From assembly GCF_038630985.1 (NCBI RefSeq), contig NZ_CP152049.1, positions 1,438,501-1,502,500 on the forward strand: a DNA stretch of 64,000 nt. Reading direction: 5' to 3'. Source of the DNA: Paenibacillus sp. FSL H8-0548 (lineage in GTDB: Bacteria > Bacillota > Bacilli > Paenibacillales > Paenibacillaceae). Positions 52,932 to 62,352 of the stretch are shown piece by piece. The notes below the pieces were generated by a model. The model did no database searches. It saw only the letters and a list, made by a program, of their open reading frames with translations, and had not been told where the DNA came from. Each line of letters starts with the position of its first letter. Position 1 is the first letter of the stretch. The position numbers and the translations under genes are program-made.

Positions 52932-53138
52932 ATGAATGAATCCATTGAGCTATCCGAAATTTTACCCATTATTGCACCGATCATTGTTATTCAGCTCATA
53001 CTAATGGTAATTGCATTAATACTTTGCGCAAAAGCAGAGAAAACGCGTGGACCGAAATGGGTTTGGGTTTTGATTATTATATTCGTAAATTTAGTAGGGC
53101 CGATTGCCTTCTTTATTGCTGGCAGGAGGTCTGACTGA
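52932..53138 (+). CDS. PLD-nuclease N-terminal-type small membrane protein (YxlE-like)
   Basis: 68 residues, two spans. The pattern RGPKWVWVLIIIFVNLVGPI ending FFIAGRR matches the phospholipase-D nuclease N-terminal (PLDc_N) membrane domain, as in YxlE. GGGGG and a 10-nt spacing precede the ATG. It overlaps the ATPase gene by one base (TGATG). It is probably an accessory to the exporter or an anti-sigma component. Confidence 0.65.
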   Translation: MNESIELSEILPIIAPIIVIQLILMVIALILCAKAEKTRGPKWVWVLIIIFVNLVGPIAFFIAGRRSD

Positions 53139-54088
53139 TGACGGCGCTCCTTCAAGTTAAGGGACTGTCTAAGTCATTCGGTTCGGTGAAGGCGGTCTCA
53201 GGTATTGATTTCGAAATAAAGGAAGGTCACTGTGTAGCGCTGCTAGGGCCTAACGGAGCGGGAAAAACGACTACGATACGGATGATTACGGGCTTGCTTA
53301 AGCAGACCGCAGGCGAAATGGATTTTCAGGGCTCTGCACAAGGAATCGATCACAGAGAGTTAATTGGCTATTTGCCGCAATCCCCTTCCTTTTATTCATG
53401 GATGACAGGCTTGGAATACGTGGTATATGCGGGCAAACTATGTGGTCTCAGTTCTGCCGCAGCAAAACAGCGAGCGAAGGAACTTCTTGAGCGCGTAGGT
53501 ATCTCAAGTGCAGCAAAGAGACGGATTTCATCGTATTCAGGAGGAATGAAGCAGCGTCTTGGACTCGCTCAAGCACTCGTTCATCAGCCTAAATTGTTAG
53601 TTATGGATGAGCCTGTATCTGCGCTTGATCCTCTAGGACGCAGAGAGGTGATGAAGCTGCTGCGCGAGCTGAAGCAGGAAACGACAGTGCTGTTCTCCAC
53701 GCATGTGCTGCACGATGCAGAGGAGCTTTGTGATGATGTCATAATTATTCGGAACGGGCAAGTAGCTATCCAAGGCGCTATTGAGGATATTCGTGCTGAG
53801 CATCGTAAACCGATCATTGAGCTTCAGCTTGAGAATGACGAGCACTCACAGCGCTGGCTTGCGTCTTATATGGAGAAGATTCAGGTTTCTATAAATGAGG
53901 GGGGCGGAGCAAGCTTGTTTCATGAAATGGAGCTGCAGAGCGGAGCTGCACGTTTTACCGTCCATGATGTGGATACAGCAAGACGCATGCTTCTGGAGGA
54001 GCTGACGCGTGAGAATGTGAAGGTAAGCAGATTGGAAATCGGCCATACCTCGCTCGAGGATTTATTTATGAAGGTGGTGACCGCATGA
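53138..54088 (+). CDS. yxlF: ABC transporter ATP-binding protein (YxlF-like)
   Basis: 316 residues. Walker A GPNGAGKTT, Q-loop PQSPSF, signature YSGGMKQRLGLAQAL and Walker B LLVMDEPVSALDPLGRR are intact. The C-terminal 90 residues form the extra domain typical of multidrug-export ATPases of the NatA/CcmA group. ATG 53138 shares a base with the previous stop; it overlaps the permease gene by 4 nt. With YxlG it forms an exporter under SigY control; the substrate is unknown. Confidence 0.93.
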   Translation: MTALLQVKGLSKSFGSVKAVSGIDFEIKEGHCVALLGPNGAGKTTTIRMITGLLKQTAGEMDFQGSAQGIDHRELIGYLPQSPSFYSWMTGLEYVVYAGKLCGLSSAAAKQRAKELLERVGISSAAKRRISSYSGGMKQRLGLAQALVHQPKLLVMDEPVSALDPLGRREVMKLLRELKQETTVLFSTHVLHDAEELCDDVIIIRNGQVAIQGAIEDIRAEHRKPIIELQLENDEHSQRWLASYMEKIQVSINEGGGASLFHEMELQSGAARFTVHDVDTARRMLLEELTRENVKVSRLEIGHTSLEDLFMKVVTA

Positions 54089-54930
54089 GCAGCACAGCCT
54101 TGAGACAAAAATCATCTACGGAGGGAAAAGCATCTATTTCCTCAAGCTTTAGCCGATACATCGTTATGGTTGAAAAGGAGCTTCTTGAGCTTGTACGCAG
54201 CTTTAAGCTGCTCTGGGTGCCGCTCGTATTTATTTTGCTCGGCATTATGCAGCCCGTAACTACTTACTATATGCCAGTGATCTTGATGCAGACCGGAGGA
54301 TTGCCAGAAGGAACAGTTATTGAAATGCCTATGCCGTTAGGGGCAGAGGTGCTGGCACAAACATTGCAGCAATTCAGCACAATAGGCATTTTAGTACTCG
54401 TTCTCGTCTGTATGGGTACAGTATCGAGCGAACGCAATAGCGGGGCGGCATCACTCATACTTGTGAAGCCAATTTCCGTGCTTGCTTTTATCGGCTCCAA
54501 ATGGACTGCTATGCTTATCCTCACCTGGGGCTCGCTTTCTACTGGATATTTAGCCTCCTGGTATTATACGGGTCTATTAATTGGGACGGTTCCATTTGCG
54601 AAGATGGCGAGCAGTTTGCTTGTATATGGCTTATGGCTCACCTTTGTTATAACGGTAACGATTCTGTTCAGCTCACTGCTCCGAAGCCCTGCCGCAGCAG
54701 CTTTCTGCGCAATTGGAGGCACACTTGCGCTATCCTTGCTCATTTCTCTTTTTCCCAAGGCGCTTGGCTGGAGTCCTGGAGCACTTAGCGGGTTCGCTTC
54801 TCAAGCGGTTGTCTCTGAAATTACGAATAGCGGCCGATTCGGATTAGCAATTGTTGTGACGGTGATCAGTATCGCAGTGTTCGTTTTGATATCATCAGCC
54901 GTACTAAAAAGAAGCTCAACGGTCGATTGA
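54085..54930 (+). CDS. yxlG: ABC transporter permease (YxlG-like)
   Basis: 281 residues with six hydrophobic segments, of the ABC-2 type (SFKLLWVPLVFILLGIMQPV; then SSERNSGAASLILVKPISVL, the conserved E-R-x-x-G-x-x-x-L turn). It partners YxlF. It is last in the sigY operon; a run of T (54977-54986) follows without a strong stem. Confidence 0.9.
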   Translation: MSSTALRQKSSTEGKASISSSFSRYIVMVEKELLELVRSFKLLWVPLVFILLGIMQPVTTYYMPVILMQTGGLPEGTVIEMPMPLGAEVLAQTLQQFSTIGILVLVLVCMGTVSSERNSGAASLILVKPISVLAFIGSKWTAMLILTWGSLSTGYLASWYYTGLLIGTVPFAKMASSLLVYGLWLTFVITVTILFSSLLRSPAAAAFCAIGGTLALSLLISLFPKALGWSPGALSGFASQAVVSEITNSGRFGLAIVVTVISIAVFVLISSAVLKRSSTVD

Positions 54931-55036
54931 ATAAACGGTAAATCTATCTGTCTCTCTCTTCTATTGGACACCGCTATTTTTTTTTAGTAGGATAGTAGTG
55001 AAAGAATCAGCGGCGAAGAAACAGGAGTTGAGGACG

Positions 55037-55420
55037 ATGCTACAGCTAGGCACAAAGGTCGTCATTGTGGCTGACCAATTTGAACAAAACCTTCCTATTG
55101 GGGAGCATGGTTATATAATAGCGTACGACCGCAATGCAGATAATGTATTTGATTATGTGCTGCGTGTACCTGCGGCTAATCGAAACTTTCTAATTCCTGA
55201 TGAGGACGTAGAGCTTGAAGAGGTGCTTATTCAAGATGAGGTTGACCGCATTGAGCGTGAAGCACTTATTGATTTTGCACTCGCTACGCATAATGAGGAA
55301 TTGTTCAAACGGATCATGAACGGCGAAGAGGAGCCAAAGCAAGAGGAAGAGGCTGTGGAATTGGAGCAGCTTAGTCCAGCAGACTTTATTCGTCGGGTTA
55401 ATTTAAAGGCTTGGATTTAA
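55037..55420 (+). CDS. conserved-looking acidic protein of unknown function
   Basis: 127 residues, not recognised. The N-terminal half appears beta-rich (LGTKVVIVADQFEQNLPIGE, then HGYIIAYDRNADNVFDYVLR), like a small SH3-type barrel. The C-terminal half is strongly acidic and helical (IQDEVDRIEREALIDFALAT, then EEEPKQEEEAVELEQ). The frame opens at 54998 but AGGAGTTGAGG precedes ATG 55037. It stands alone between the sigY operon and gatC. No function is claimed. Confidence 0.7.
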   Translation: MLQLGTKVVIVADQFEQNLPIGEHGYIIAYDRNADNVFDYVLRVPAANRNFLIPDEDVELEEVLIQDEVDRIEREALIDFALATHNEELFKRIMNGEEEPKQEEEAVELEQLSPADFIRRVNLKAWI

Positions 55421-55439
55421 TAATTGCTGCAGGTAACGG

Positions 55440-55484
55440 ACTGTTCTGTATGTCACATTGCTGACAATGGAACAGTTTTTTTTT
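55440..55484 (+). terminator. terminator after the acidic protein gene
   Basis: ACTGTTC pairs with GAACAGT, enclosing a CATTG-CTGA-CAATG hairpin, followed by nine T. Confidence 0.75.
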
Positions 55485-55548
55485 CGCTAATATGCTTAAA
55501 AAGCTTCAGTAGAAGAATTTGCTTGGTTTGAATGGCATAGCAGACGAT

Positions 55549-55571
55549 AGACTCGGGGAGAGTCTTTTTTT
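55549..55571 (+). terminator. short hairpin with T-run ahead of gatC
   Basis: AGACT pairs with AGTCT over CGGGGAG and is followed by seven T. It is small; it may be a second stop for upstream transcripts. Confidence 0.4.
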
Positions 55572-55611
55572 CTTCTTTTGGCAGGAATACGGAAGTCGTT
55601 TGCTCTGTACA

Positions 55612-55641
55612 TTGATGTTCGCCCTAGCTTTGAGATATAAT
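55612..55641 (+). promoter_or_regulatory. sigma-A-type promoter of gatCAB
   Basis: TTGATG (55612-55617), 18-bp spacer, perfect TATAAT (55636-55641), 40 bp before the gatC start. Confidence 0.65.
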
Positions 55642-55681
55642 AGAAAGAATGATTACAGGAATAGGAAAGGAAGAAAACCTG

Positions 55682-55969
55682 ATGAGCATTACACCTAAGG
55701 ATGTAGAGCATGTCGCCAGACTGGCGCGGCTAGAGCTGTCTGATTCGGAGAAGGATCAGTTCACAGAGCAGCTTAATGCGATTTTGAAATATGCGGAAAA
55801 GCTTAATGGTCTCGACACCGAGAATGTTGAGCCTACAAGCCATGTACTGCCGATCAAGAACGTTATGCGTGCGGATGAGAAGCGTCCATCGCTGCCGATC
55901 GAGAAGGTACTGCTGAACGCGCCTGATGAAGAGGAAGGACAATTTAAAGTACCAGCGGTACTTGAATAA
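55682..55969 (+). CDS. gatC: Asp/Glu-tRNA amidotransferase subunit C
   Basis: 95 residues, the normal length. [20 protein letters not shown] and [20 protein letters not shown] are the GatC signature. GatC wraps GatA and GatB and stabilises the complex. The frame opens at 55649, but GGAAAGGAAG lies before ATG 55682. It is first in the gatCAB operon, 35 nt before gatA. Confidence 0.96.
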   Translation: MSITPKDVEHVARLARLELSDSEKDQFTEQLNAILKYAEKLNGLDTENVEPTSHVLPIKNVMRADEKRPSLPIEKVLLNAPDEEEGQFKVPAVLE

Positions 55970-56004
55970 TACGAATGGGTTTTATATGAAGGGAGGAACT
56001 ACTG

Positions 56005-57462
56005 TTGGCACTGTTTGATTTGCGCCTGCAGGATGTACATAACAAGCTTAACAATAAGGAACTTTCCGTTTCTGAGCTGGTTAGCGCATCATATGCGAGA
56101 ATTGCAGAAACTGAGCCTGCTATTCAGGCTTTTATTACGTTGAATGAAGAGAATGCCCGCTTGCAAGCGTCAGAGCTGGACAAGCAATTGCAAGAAGGCG
56201 GCGAGCGTGGTTTGTTGTTCGGATTGCCGGCTGGAGTGAAGGACAATATTGTGACCGAAGGGCTTCTGACTACTTGTGCGAGCCAGTTTCTGAGCAATCA
56301 TAATCCTATATACGATGCAACGGTCGTCAGCAAGCTGAAGGCAGCCCAATCCGTAACGATTGGCAAGCTGAACATGGACGAATTTGCTATGGGCGGCTCG
56401 AATGAAAATTCAAGCTATTATGCTACGCGCAATCCATGGAATGCGGAATACGTGCCTGGCGGCTCAAGCGGCGGATCAGCAGCATCGGTTGCTGCTGGTC
56501 AAGTATACTTCTCATTAGGTTCAGATACGGGCGGCTCGATTCGCCAGCCTGCAGCCTACTGCGGTATCGTCGGCCTTAAGCCGACCTACGGCCTTGTATC
56601 GCGTTTTGGTCTCGTTGCATTTGCATCGTCGCTCGATCAGATCGGACCGCTTACGAAAAACGTCGAAGACTCCGCTTATGTACTGCAAGCTATTGCAGGT
56701 TATGATGAGAGAGACACGACTTCTGCAAATGTAGATATTCCGGATTACACTGCCGCATTAACGGGCGATGTTAAGGGCCTTCGCATCGGTGTTCCTAAGG
56801 AATATCTTGGAGCGGGTATTGATCCGCGTGTGAAGGAAGCTGTTCTGAAGGCTTTGGCTGTATACGAATCGCTTGGCGCAGCATGGGAAGAGGTTTCGCT
56901 GCCGCATACGGAGTATGCGATCGCAACGTATTATTTGCTTGCTTCATCTGAGGCTTCGTCGAACCTGGCACGCTTTGATGGCGTACGCTATGGGGTTCGT
57001 GCGGAAAATCCGGAAAATCTTATTGATCTATATAAGAAATCTCGCAGCCAAGGCTTCGGCCCTGAAGTAAAACGCCGCATTATGCTAGGAACCTATGCGC
57101 TTAGCTCCGGCTACTATGATGCTTATTACTTGAAAGCACAGAAGGTGCGGACGCTTATTAAGCAAGATTTTGACCAAGTGTTCAACCAATATGATCTCAT
57201 TATCGGGCCTACGGCTCCGACTCCAGCGTTCCGCATTGGAGAACAGGTTGGCGATCCATTAACGATGTATTTAAACGATATTTGTACAATTCCGGTAAGC
57301 TTGGCAGGCGTTCCTGCTATTAGCGTTCCTTGCGGCATGGCTGACGGCCTGCCGATCGGCTTGCAAATTATCGGGAAGGCGTTCGACGAATCGACGGTGC
57401 TGCGCGCCGCTCATGCGTTCGAGCAGCACACGGAGCATCATAAACAACGTCCGCAGCTATAG
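56005..57462 (+). CDS. gatA: Asp/Glu-tRNA amidotransferase subunit A
   Basis: 485 residues, an amidase that frees ammonia from glutamine. The Ser-cisSer-Lys triad is present: Lys79 in PAGVKDNI, Ser154 in GGSSGGSAA and Ser178 in [11 protein letters not shown], at the numbering used for the Staphylococcus enzyme. The start is TTG 56005 behind GGGAGG. Together with gatB it converts misacylated Glu-tRNA(Gln) and Asp-tRNA(Asn) to the correct products. Confidence 0.97.
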   Translation: MALFDLRLQDVHNKLNNKELSVSELVSASYARIAETEPAIQAFITLNEENARLQASELDKQLQEGGERGLLFGLPAGVKDNIVTEGLLTTCASQFLSNHNPIYDATVVSKLKAAQSVTIGKLNMDEFAMGGSNENSSYYATRNPWNAEYVPGGSSGGSAASVAAGQVYFSLGSDTGGSIRQPAAYCGIVGLKPTYGLVSRFGLVAFASSLDQIGPLTKNVEDSAYVLQAIAGYDERDTTSANVDIPDYTAALTGDVKGLRIGVPKEYLGAGIDPRVKEAVLKALAVYESLGAAWEEVSLPHTEYAIATYYLLASSEASSNLARFDGVRYGVRAENPENLIDLYKKSRSQGFGPEVKRRIMLGTYALSSGYYDAYYLKAQKVRTLIKQDFDQVFNQYDLIIGPTAPTPAFRIGEQVGDPLTMYLNDICTIPVSLAGVPAISVPCGMADGLPIGLQIIGKAFDESTVLRAAHAFEQHTEHHKQRPQL

Positions 57463-57498
57463 GCGGGTATATATACGTTTACGAAGGGATCGATACGA

Positions 57499-58938
57499 AT
57501 GTCTGAACCGAACAAATACGAGACGGTTGTCGGGCTGGAAGTCCATGTGGAGCTGCACACGAATAGCAAAATCTTTTGCGGCTGCTCTACCGCTTTCGGC
57601 GCGCCTGCCAATACCCATACCTGCCCGGTATGTCTTGGGCACCCCGGCGTATTGCCGGTATTAAACCGTCAAGCCGTTGAGTACGCTATGAAGGCAGCTA
57701 TGGCCTTGAATTGTCAAATTGCTGATATTAGCAAGTTTGACCGTAAAAACTACTTTTACCCAGATTCTCCTAAGGCTTATCAAATTTCGCAATTTGATCA
57801 ACCGATTGGCGAGCATGGCTGGATAGATATTGAAGTGAATGGCGAGACAAAACGAATCGGCATTACACGGCTGCATTTGGAAGAGGATGCTGGCAAGCTA
57901 ACCCATGTTGACGGTGGATATGCTTCGCTTGTCGATTTCAATCGTGTGGGTACGCCGCTCATTGAAATTGTCTCTGAGCCGGATATTCGCACGCCTGAGG
58001 AAGCGAAGGCTTACTTGGAAAAAATCAAAGCGATCATGCAGTACTGTGACGTATCTGATGTGAAGATGGAAGAAGGAAGCCTGCGCTGCGATGCAAATAT
58101 AAGTTTGCGTCCATATGGACAGAAGGAATTTGGCACGCGTGCTGAGCTCAAGAACATGAACTCCTTCCGCGGCGTTCAGCGCGGTCTTGAGTATGAGCAA
58201 TTCCGCCAAGCGGAAATTTTGGATGGCGGCGGAGTAGTGATTCAAGAGACGCGTCGCTTCGATGATGCGCTTGGCAAATCCTTCTCGATGCGCGGCAAGG
58301 AAGAAGCTCATGATTATCGCTACTTCCCAGACCCGGATCTTGTTTCTCTTCATATTAGCGAGGAGTGGAAGCAAAGTATTCGCATAACGATTCCAGAGCT
58401 GCCGGATGCCCGCAAAGCAAGATATACAGCGGACTATAGCCTGCCTTCTTACGATGCTGAGGTTATTACCTCCTCTAAGGAGCTTGCAGACTTCTTCGAG
58501 GAGAGTCTAGCGTATACGAAGGATGCTAAAGCCGTCTCGAACTGGATCATGGGCGATCTTCTCGGTTTTCTTAATGCGAACGGTCAAGAAATTTCCGATG
58601 TGAAAATCACAGGTCAAGGGCTTGGCGAAATGATCGGCTTGCTTGAGAAGGGCACGATCAATGGTAAAATTGCCAAAACTGTATTTAAAGCAATGCTGGA
58701 GACTGGCAAGCTGCCGCAGCAAATCGTTGAAGAGCAAGGCCTTGTTCAAATTAGCGATGAAGGTGCCGTATTGCAAATTGTCGATCAAATTATCGAAGCG
58801 AATCCTCAATCCGTTGAGGATTATAGAGCGGGTAAAGATAAAGCAATTGGTTTCCTAGTTGGTCAGATTATGAAGGCCTCCAAAGGAAAAGCGAATCCTG
58901 CGCTAGCAAACAAGCTGCTGATTGAGCGTTTGAAATAA
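57499..58938 (+). CDS. gatB: Asp/Glu-tRNA amidotransferase subunit B
   Basis: 479 residues. The N-terminal kinase domain starts [20 protein letters not shown] and bears the zinc-binding cysteines (FCGCSTAF and [11 protein letters not shown]). [17 protein letters not shown] and a C-terminal YqeY-like tail for tRNA follow. It activates the tRNA-bound acid with ATP and receives ammonia through a channel from GatA. It is 36 nt after gatA. A terminator follows. Confidence 0.97.
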   Translation: MSEPNKYETVVGLEVHVELHTNSKIFCGCSTAFGAPANTHTCPVCLGHPGVLPVLNRQAVEYAMKAAMALNCQIADISKFDRKNYFYPDSPKAYQISQFDQPIGEHGWIDIEVNGETKRIGITRLHLEEDAGKLTHVDGGYASLVDFNRVGTPLIEIVSEPDIRTPEEAKAYLEKIKAIMQYCDVSDVKMEEGSLRCDANISLRPYGQKEFGTRAELKNMNSFRGVQRGLEYEQFRQAEILDGGGVVIQETRRFDDALGKSFSMRGKEEAHDYRYFPDPDLVSLHISEEWKQSIRITIPELPDARKARYTADYSLPSYDAEVITSSKELADFFEESLAYTKDAKAVSNWIMGDLLGFLNANGQEISDVKITGQGLGEMIGLLEKGTINGKIAKTVFKAMLETGKLPQQIVEEQGLVQISDEGAVLQIVDQIIEANPQSVEDYRAGKDKAIGFLVGQIMKASKGKANPALANKLLIERLK

Positions 58939-58956
58939 CAGTATTCGTACGCTAAG

Positions 58957-58989
58957 ACACGGTTCATCGCTATGATGAGCCGTGTTTTT
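58957..58989 (+). terminator. terminator of gatCAB operon
   Basis: ACACGGTTCATC pairs with GATGAGCCGTGT over GCTAT, followed by TTTTC and more T. Confidence 0.85.
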
Positions 58990-59084
58990 CTTTTTTTGCC
59001 GAAGCAAGAAACGCCAGACCTGCCTGCCCTATTTGAAGCATATAATTATGTTACAATAGGCAAAGAGAAAGGTCGGGATCGCTA

Positions 59085-59807
59085 ATGCTATTAAGCTCGC
59101 TTCACAATCCTTGGTACATCAGTGAGCTCCATATTTTATTAAGGCTGCTGCTTGCTTTGCTGCTCGGAGGACTTGTTGGATTCGAGCGTGAGCAGTCTAA
59201 ACATGCGGCAGGTCTCCGAACTAATATTTTGGTTTGCCTCGGCTCGTGTTTGCTCATGCTGCTCTCCATGTATGGCTTTTCTGCTTTTGTTGATGAGCCG
59301 AATGTCAGAGTTGACCCTGCGCGCCTTGCGGCTGCGGTCATTACTGGAATTGGTTTCCTTGGAGCGGGTACGATATTATTTACTGGTAAATCGATCACAG
59401 GCCTAACAACAGCGGCTTCGTTGTGGGTAGTATCCGCAATTGGTCTAGCAGTTGGAGCTGGCTTTTATTTCGCATCGGCAGTAACGACGATTATGGTGCT
59501 CGTGACGCTATGGGCATTTAATAAGCTTGAGAAAAGGTATATAAGCGCGAAGAAGGAGCATCTTCTGAAAATAAAAATAAATCACTACTCTCAAGCGATG
59601 CTTGAAATCAACAGCTTGCTGGTAGAAAGAAAAATCGTCATGCGAAAAATGCTGCTGGAGGAATGTGAGGATGACGGCAAAGGTGCGGAAAAGGGAGAGC
59701 AGATTATACTTCAGTTCTATATCACTTTGCCGAAGTCGGAGGCGCTGCTTGTGCTGCTGGATAAAATAAAGCATCTGGAGGGTGTACGTTGGGTCAGCTC
59801 AGAATAA
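59085..59807 (+). CDS. MgtC/SapB-family membrane protein
   Basis: 240 residues. Four or five spans with the MgtC signature LALLLGGLVGFEREQ, then KHAAGLRTNILVCLGSCLLM and AAVITGIGFLGAGTIL, and a soluble C-terminal ACT-like domain (KIKINHYSQAMLEINSLL). Family members have roles in magnesium stress and modulate membrane ATPase in other bacteria. A TACAAT -10 candidate lies at 59052-59057. It overlaps the next gene by 19 nt. Confidence 0.9.
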   Translation: MLLSSLHNPWYISELHILLRLLLALLLGGLVGFEREQSKHAAGLRTNILVCLGSCLLMLLSMYGFSAFVDEPNVRVDPARLAAAVITGIGFLGAGTILFTGKSITGLTTAASLWVVSAIGLAVGAGFYFASAVTTIMVLVTLWAFNKLEKRYISAKKEHLLKIKINHYSQAMLEINSLLVERKIVMRKMLLEECEDDGKGAEKGEQIILQFYITLPKSEALLVLLDKIKHLEGVRWVSSE

Positions 59808-61732
59808 AACAAACGTTAAAGAGGCTGCTCACCGTTGTATTGGCCTTCGCAATGCCAGGGGCAGGGCATATTTATACGGGACAGCATCCGAAGGGATTGC
59901 TGTTAATCTCAGCCTTTTGGCTGGATATAACAGCAATCGTTCGGCTGGCTGATTCTGATGGCGGAAGACATTTGCTGTTAATCGTTTATTTAGGCATTAT
60001 GCTCCCCATCATATATTTTATAAGTGTGTTTGATTCCTTGCAAAGCACGGAGGCTGAGCATTCAAGTCCCATCGCGCTAAATCTTATTCACGGTATGCTG
60101 CTGTTTGCCGCGGGAGGCATCATGCTTATTTTAGTAAAGCCTCCCCATGCTATACTGCCGTGGATGAATGAGCTTGCCGAGCTGAGTGTGGGGCCGATGA
60201 TTATGATGGTTTCAATAACGCTGCTGTTACGCTTGTGGAAAGGGTCGTTATCTATGTTGAAATTAGGCCGTTTTACGGCAGCAGCACTCGTCCTAACTGT
60301 AGGAGCGCTGCTTTTATGGGATCAAATAAAAGGACGGAATGATATTTCGTTACTTGGACAATGGTGGCCGATCATATTTATATTATTAGGTCTTGAAACG
60401 ATTATTTTCAGCTTGAAATTCAAAGGTGTACAGAAACGGCTTAGGCTGGATGTCACAGGCGGGATGATTGCAATCGTTATTACGCTGACCGCTTATGGGG
60501 TAACGCAATACGCAGATCTACCATTTCGGTGGTTGGATCAATTTAACGTTGACCTTAATGGACCGGCAGAGTTCGGCGAGGAGAAGGGCTTTCAATATGA
60601 TAAAGCTGTCATTAAGGTACCACTGGATGAGGAGGCTTCGCTAATCCGGATCGTTAATCCGAATGGGCAAGTAACCGTACGTTCGGGTGAGGTGCAAGAG
60701 ATTGAGCTGCTAACGACCGTTTGGGTAGACGTAACGGACCAATCGGAGGCGGATGCTATAGCAGAGCAGACGACAGTTAAAATCGATCCTGGTACAGAAT
60801 TGACAGTAGAGGCTAAAGGTCAGGCTTATGGAGCGAATGGCAGCAGAAAGCCGAGAATGAATATGATTGTAACGGTGCCTATGTCCTTGTCGGATCAGCT
60901 TCAAGTCGAGGAGCTGCCCGTTGAAACAGCTCTTCCAGAGGAAACGGAAAGCGCGATCGATGTGACTGATGATTTAGCAGCGGTGGAGCAAGAAATGGAA
61001 AGCAGCACAGAAATAGAAGATCTGCAGGTGATCGAAACAGATGCACCGGGAGCTTTGGAGACGGATTTGAATGAAGAGCCCGAGCAAACTCCGGACATCG
61101 CCAAAGAGCAGAAGCCTCTTTTAAAGTTAAAGGTGGAATCGGGAAATGGTGCGGTAGATATTCGTGAGCTAACGCTTTCTGGTGGACTTGATATCCGAAG
61201 CAACAGTGGCATTGTCACGGTTAGCAACATTATAGGTGCTGTGTACGTCAAAGGAATTGCTGGCGAAATAGCAGTGAATGGCGTAACTGGAGACAGTACG
61301 CTCGAAATAAAGAATGGCAGCATTATGGCCGCGGCGATTCAAGGGAAGCTTTTTGCCAACACGCTTAATGGAAGCTTAGATCTTAAGGATATAGAAGGCA
61401 ACGTTGAAGCGGAAACGAAGAATGGAAAAATTCAAATGAACCGCGTAGGCGCTTCAGTAAAAGCAGATACGCTTAATGGGGACATTGAGCTAAGCAGCGA
61501 TATTGTTGGCGGCAACTGGGACCTCGACAGCTCCGTAGGCGAAATCAAGCTTGCTATGCCGGAGAATAGTCATTTTACATTGTACGGATCGGTAACTTTC
61601 GGTAATATTACGAGCGAGCTGCCGCTTGAGGTAAGTAAGAAAACTATAAGAGGCACAATGGGAGACGGTACTTTTCGAATTCAAATTAATGCAACGAACA
61701 GCATTTCCATTAAACAAATTGGGCTATCCTAA
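59789..61732 (+). CDS. membrane protein with LiaF-type and DUF4097-type regions
   Basis: 647 residues. The N-terminal 260 residues carry multiple spans, including MPGAGHIYTGQHPKGLLLIS (as in TM2-type proteins) and LGQWWPIIFILLGLETIIFS (as in the LiaF N-terminal region). The rest is a beta-solenoid-like DUF4097 region with repeated polar turns (VESGNGAVDI, LDIRSNSGIVTV, ADTLNGDIELSSD), broken by an acidic linker (about 375-450, EETESAIDVTDDLAAVEQEM). TTG 59789 follows GGAGGG inside mgtC. It may sense envelope stress; the function is inferred. Confidence 0.75.
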   Translation: MGQLRIKQTLKRLLTVVLAFAMPGAGHIYTGQHPKGLLLISAFWLDITAIVRLADSDGGRHLLLIVYLGIMLPIIYFISVFDSLQSTEAEHSSPIALNLIHGMLLFAAGGIMLILVKPPHAILPWMNELAELSVGPMIMMVSITLLLRLWKGSLSMLKLGRFTAAALVLTVGALLLWDQIKGRNDISLLGQWWPIIFILLGLETIIFSLKFKGVQKRLRLDVTGGMIAIVITLTAYGVTQYADLPFRWLDQFNVDLNGPAEFGEEKGFQYDKAVIKVPLDEEASLIRIVNPNGQVTVRSGEVQEIELLTTVWVDVTDQSEADAIAEQTTVKIDPGTELTVEAKGQAYGANGSRKPRMNMIVTVPMSLSDQLQVEELPVETALPEETESAIDVTDDLAAVEQEMESSTEIEDLQVIETDAPGALETDLNEEPEQTPDIAKEQKPLLKLKVESGNGAVDIRELTLSGGLDIRSNSGIVTVSNIIGAVYVKGIAGEIAVNGVTGDSTLEIKNGSIMAAAIQGKLFANTLNGSLDLKDIEGNVEAETKNGKIQMNRVGASVKADTLNGDIELSSDIVGGNWDLDSSVGEIKLAMPENSHFTLYGSVTFGNITSELPLEVSKKTIRGTMGDGTFRIQINATNSISIKQIGLS

Positions 61733-61745
61733 AATGGCGCTTTCA

Positions 61746-61775
61746 TTGACAAACTCTTAAATAAGAACGTACAAT
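61746..61775 (+). promoter_or_regulatory. sigma-A-type promoter of perR
   Basis: TTGACA (61746-61751), 18-bp spacer, TACAAT (61770-61775), 33 bp before the perR start. Confidence 0.6.
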
Positions 61776-61777
61776 AG

Positions 61778-61792
61778 TTGTAATTACTTTAG
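61778..61792. promoter_or_regulatory. weak PerR-box-like sequence upstream of perR
   Basis: TTGTAATTACTTTAG shares about 11 of 15 positions with the PerR box (TTATAATNATTATAA). It overlaps the transcription start region, which suits autorepression, but the match is imperfect. Confidence 0.35.
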
Positions 61793-61808
61793 GAAGGGCG
61801 TGAGGGGA

Positions 61809-62243
61809 ATGGGAGCCAACGTTAACTTAGCATTGGAACAACTGAAGATGAATGGTGTCCGAATGACCCCGCAACGTCACGCCATATTAAGCTACCTGAT
61901 GGACTCGATGACTCATCCGACTGCAGATGAAATTTATAAAGCGCTCTCTCCGGCTTATCCGAGCATGAGCGTAGCTACCATATATAACAATCTGCGTTTA
62001 TTTGTAGAAGCTGGATTAGTGCGTGAACTTACTTATGGCGATGACTCTAGTCGGTTTGATTCGGATTTATCCGATCATTACCACGCTATTTGTAAGACTT
62101 GCGGTTCAATCGTCGATTTTGATTATCCACCACTGCTTGAGGTAGAGCGTGTCGCATCTCAAGTGACCGGGTTTGTGGTTGAAGGTCACCGGATGGAAAT
62201 TTACGGACTGTGCACAGCATGCAACACCACATCAGCGAAATAA
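61809..62243 (+). CDS. perR: peroxide-responsive repressor PerR
   Basis: 144 residues. The regulatory metal ligands of B. subtilis PerR are all present one position earlier: His36, Asp84, His90, His92 and Asp103. The structural zinc cysteines are Cys95, Cys98, Cys135 and Cys138. The winged helix reads [16 protein letters not shown] and [18 protein letters not shown]. Iron-catalysed oxidation of the histidines releases DNA on exposure to peroxide. The frame opens at GTG 61800; ATG 61809 is preferred, with GAAGGGCGTGAGGGG upstream of it. Confidence 0.95.
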   Translation: MGANVNLALEQLKMNGVRMTPQRHAILSYLMDSMTHPTADEIYKALSPAYPSMSVATIYNNLRLFVEAGLVRELTYGDDSSRFDSDLSDHYHAICKTCGSIVDFDYPPLLEVERVASQVTGFVVEGHRMEIYGLCTACNTTSAK

Positions 62244-62263
62244 GGGGCGATTAAGCCTAGAAG

Positions 62264-62306
62264 AACGTGCCGGGAAGCGATGAAACGCTAATCTGCACGT
62301 TTTTTA
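62264..62306 (+). terminator. terminator after perR
   Basis: AACGTGC pairs with GCACGTT with an inner AGCG/CGCT stem, followed by five T. Confidence 0.75.
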
Positions 62307-62352
62307 ATAGGATAGGATCGAAACATAAGCTAAGAAATTGGAGCGTGATGAC

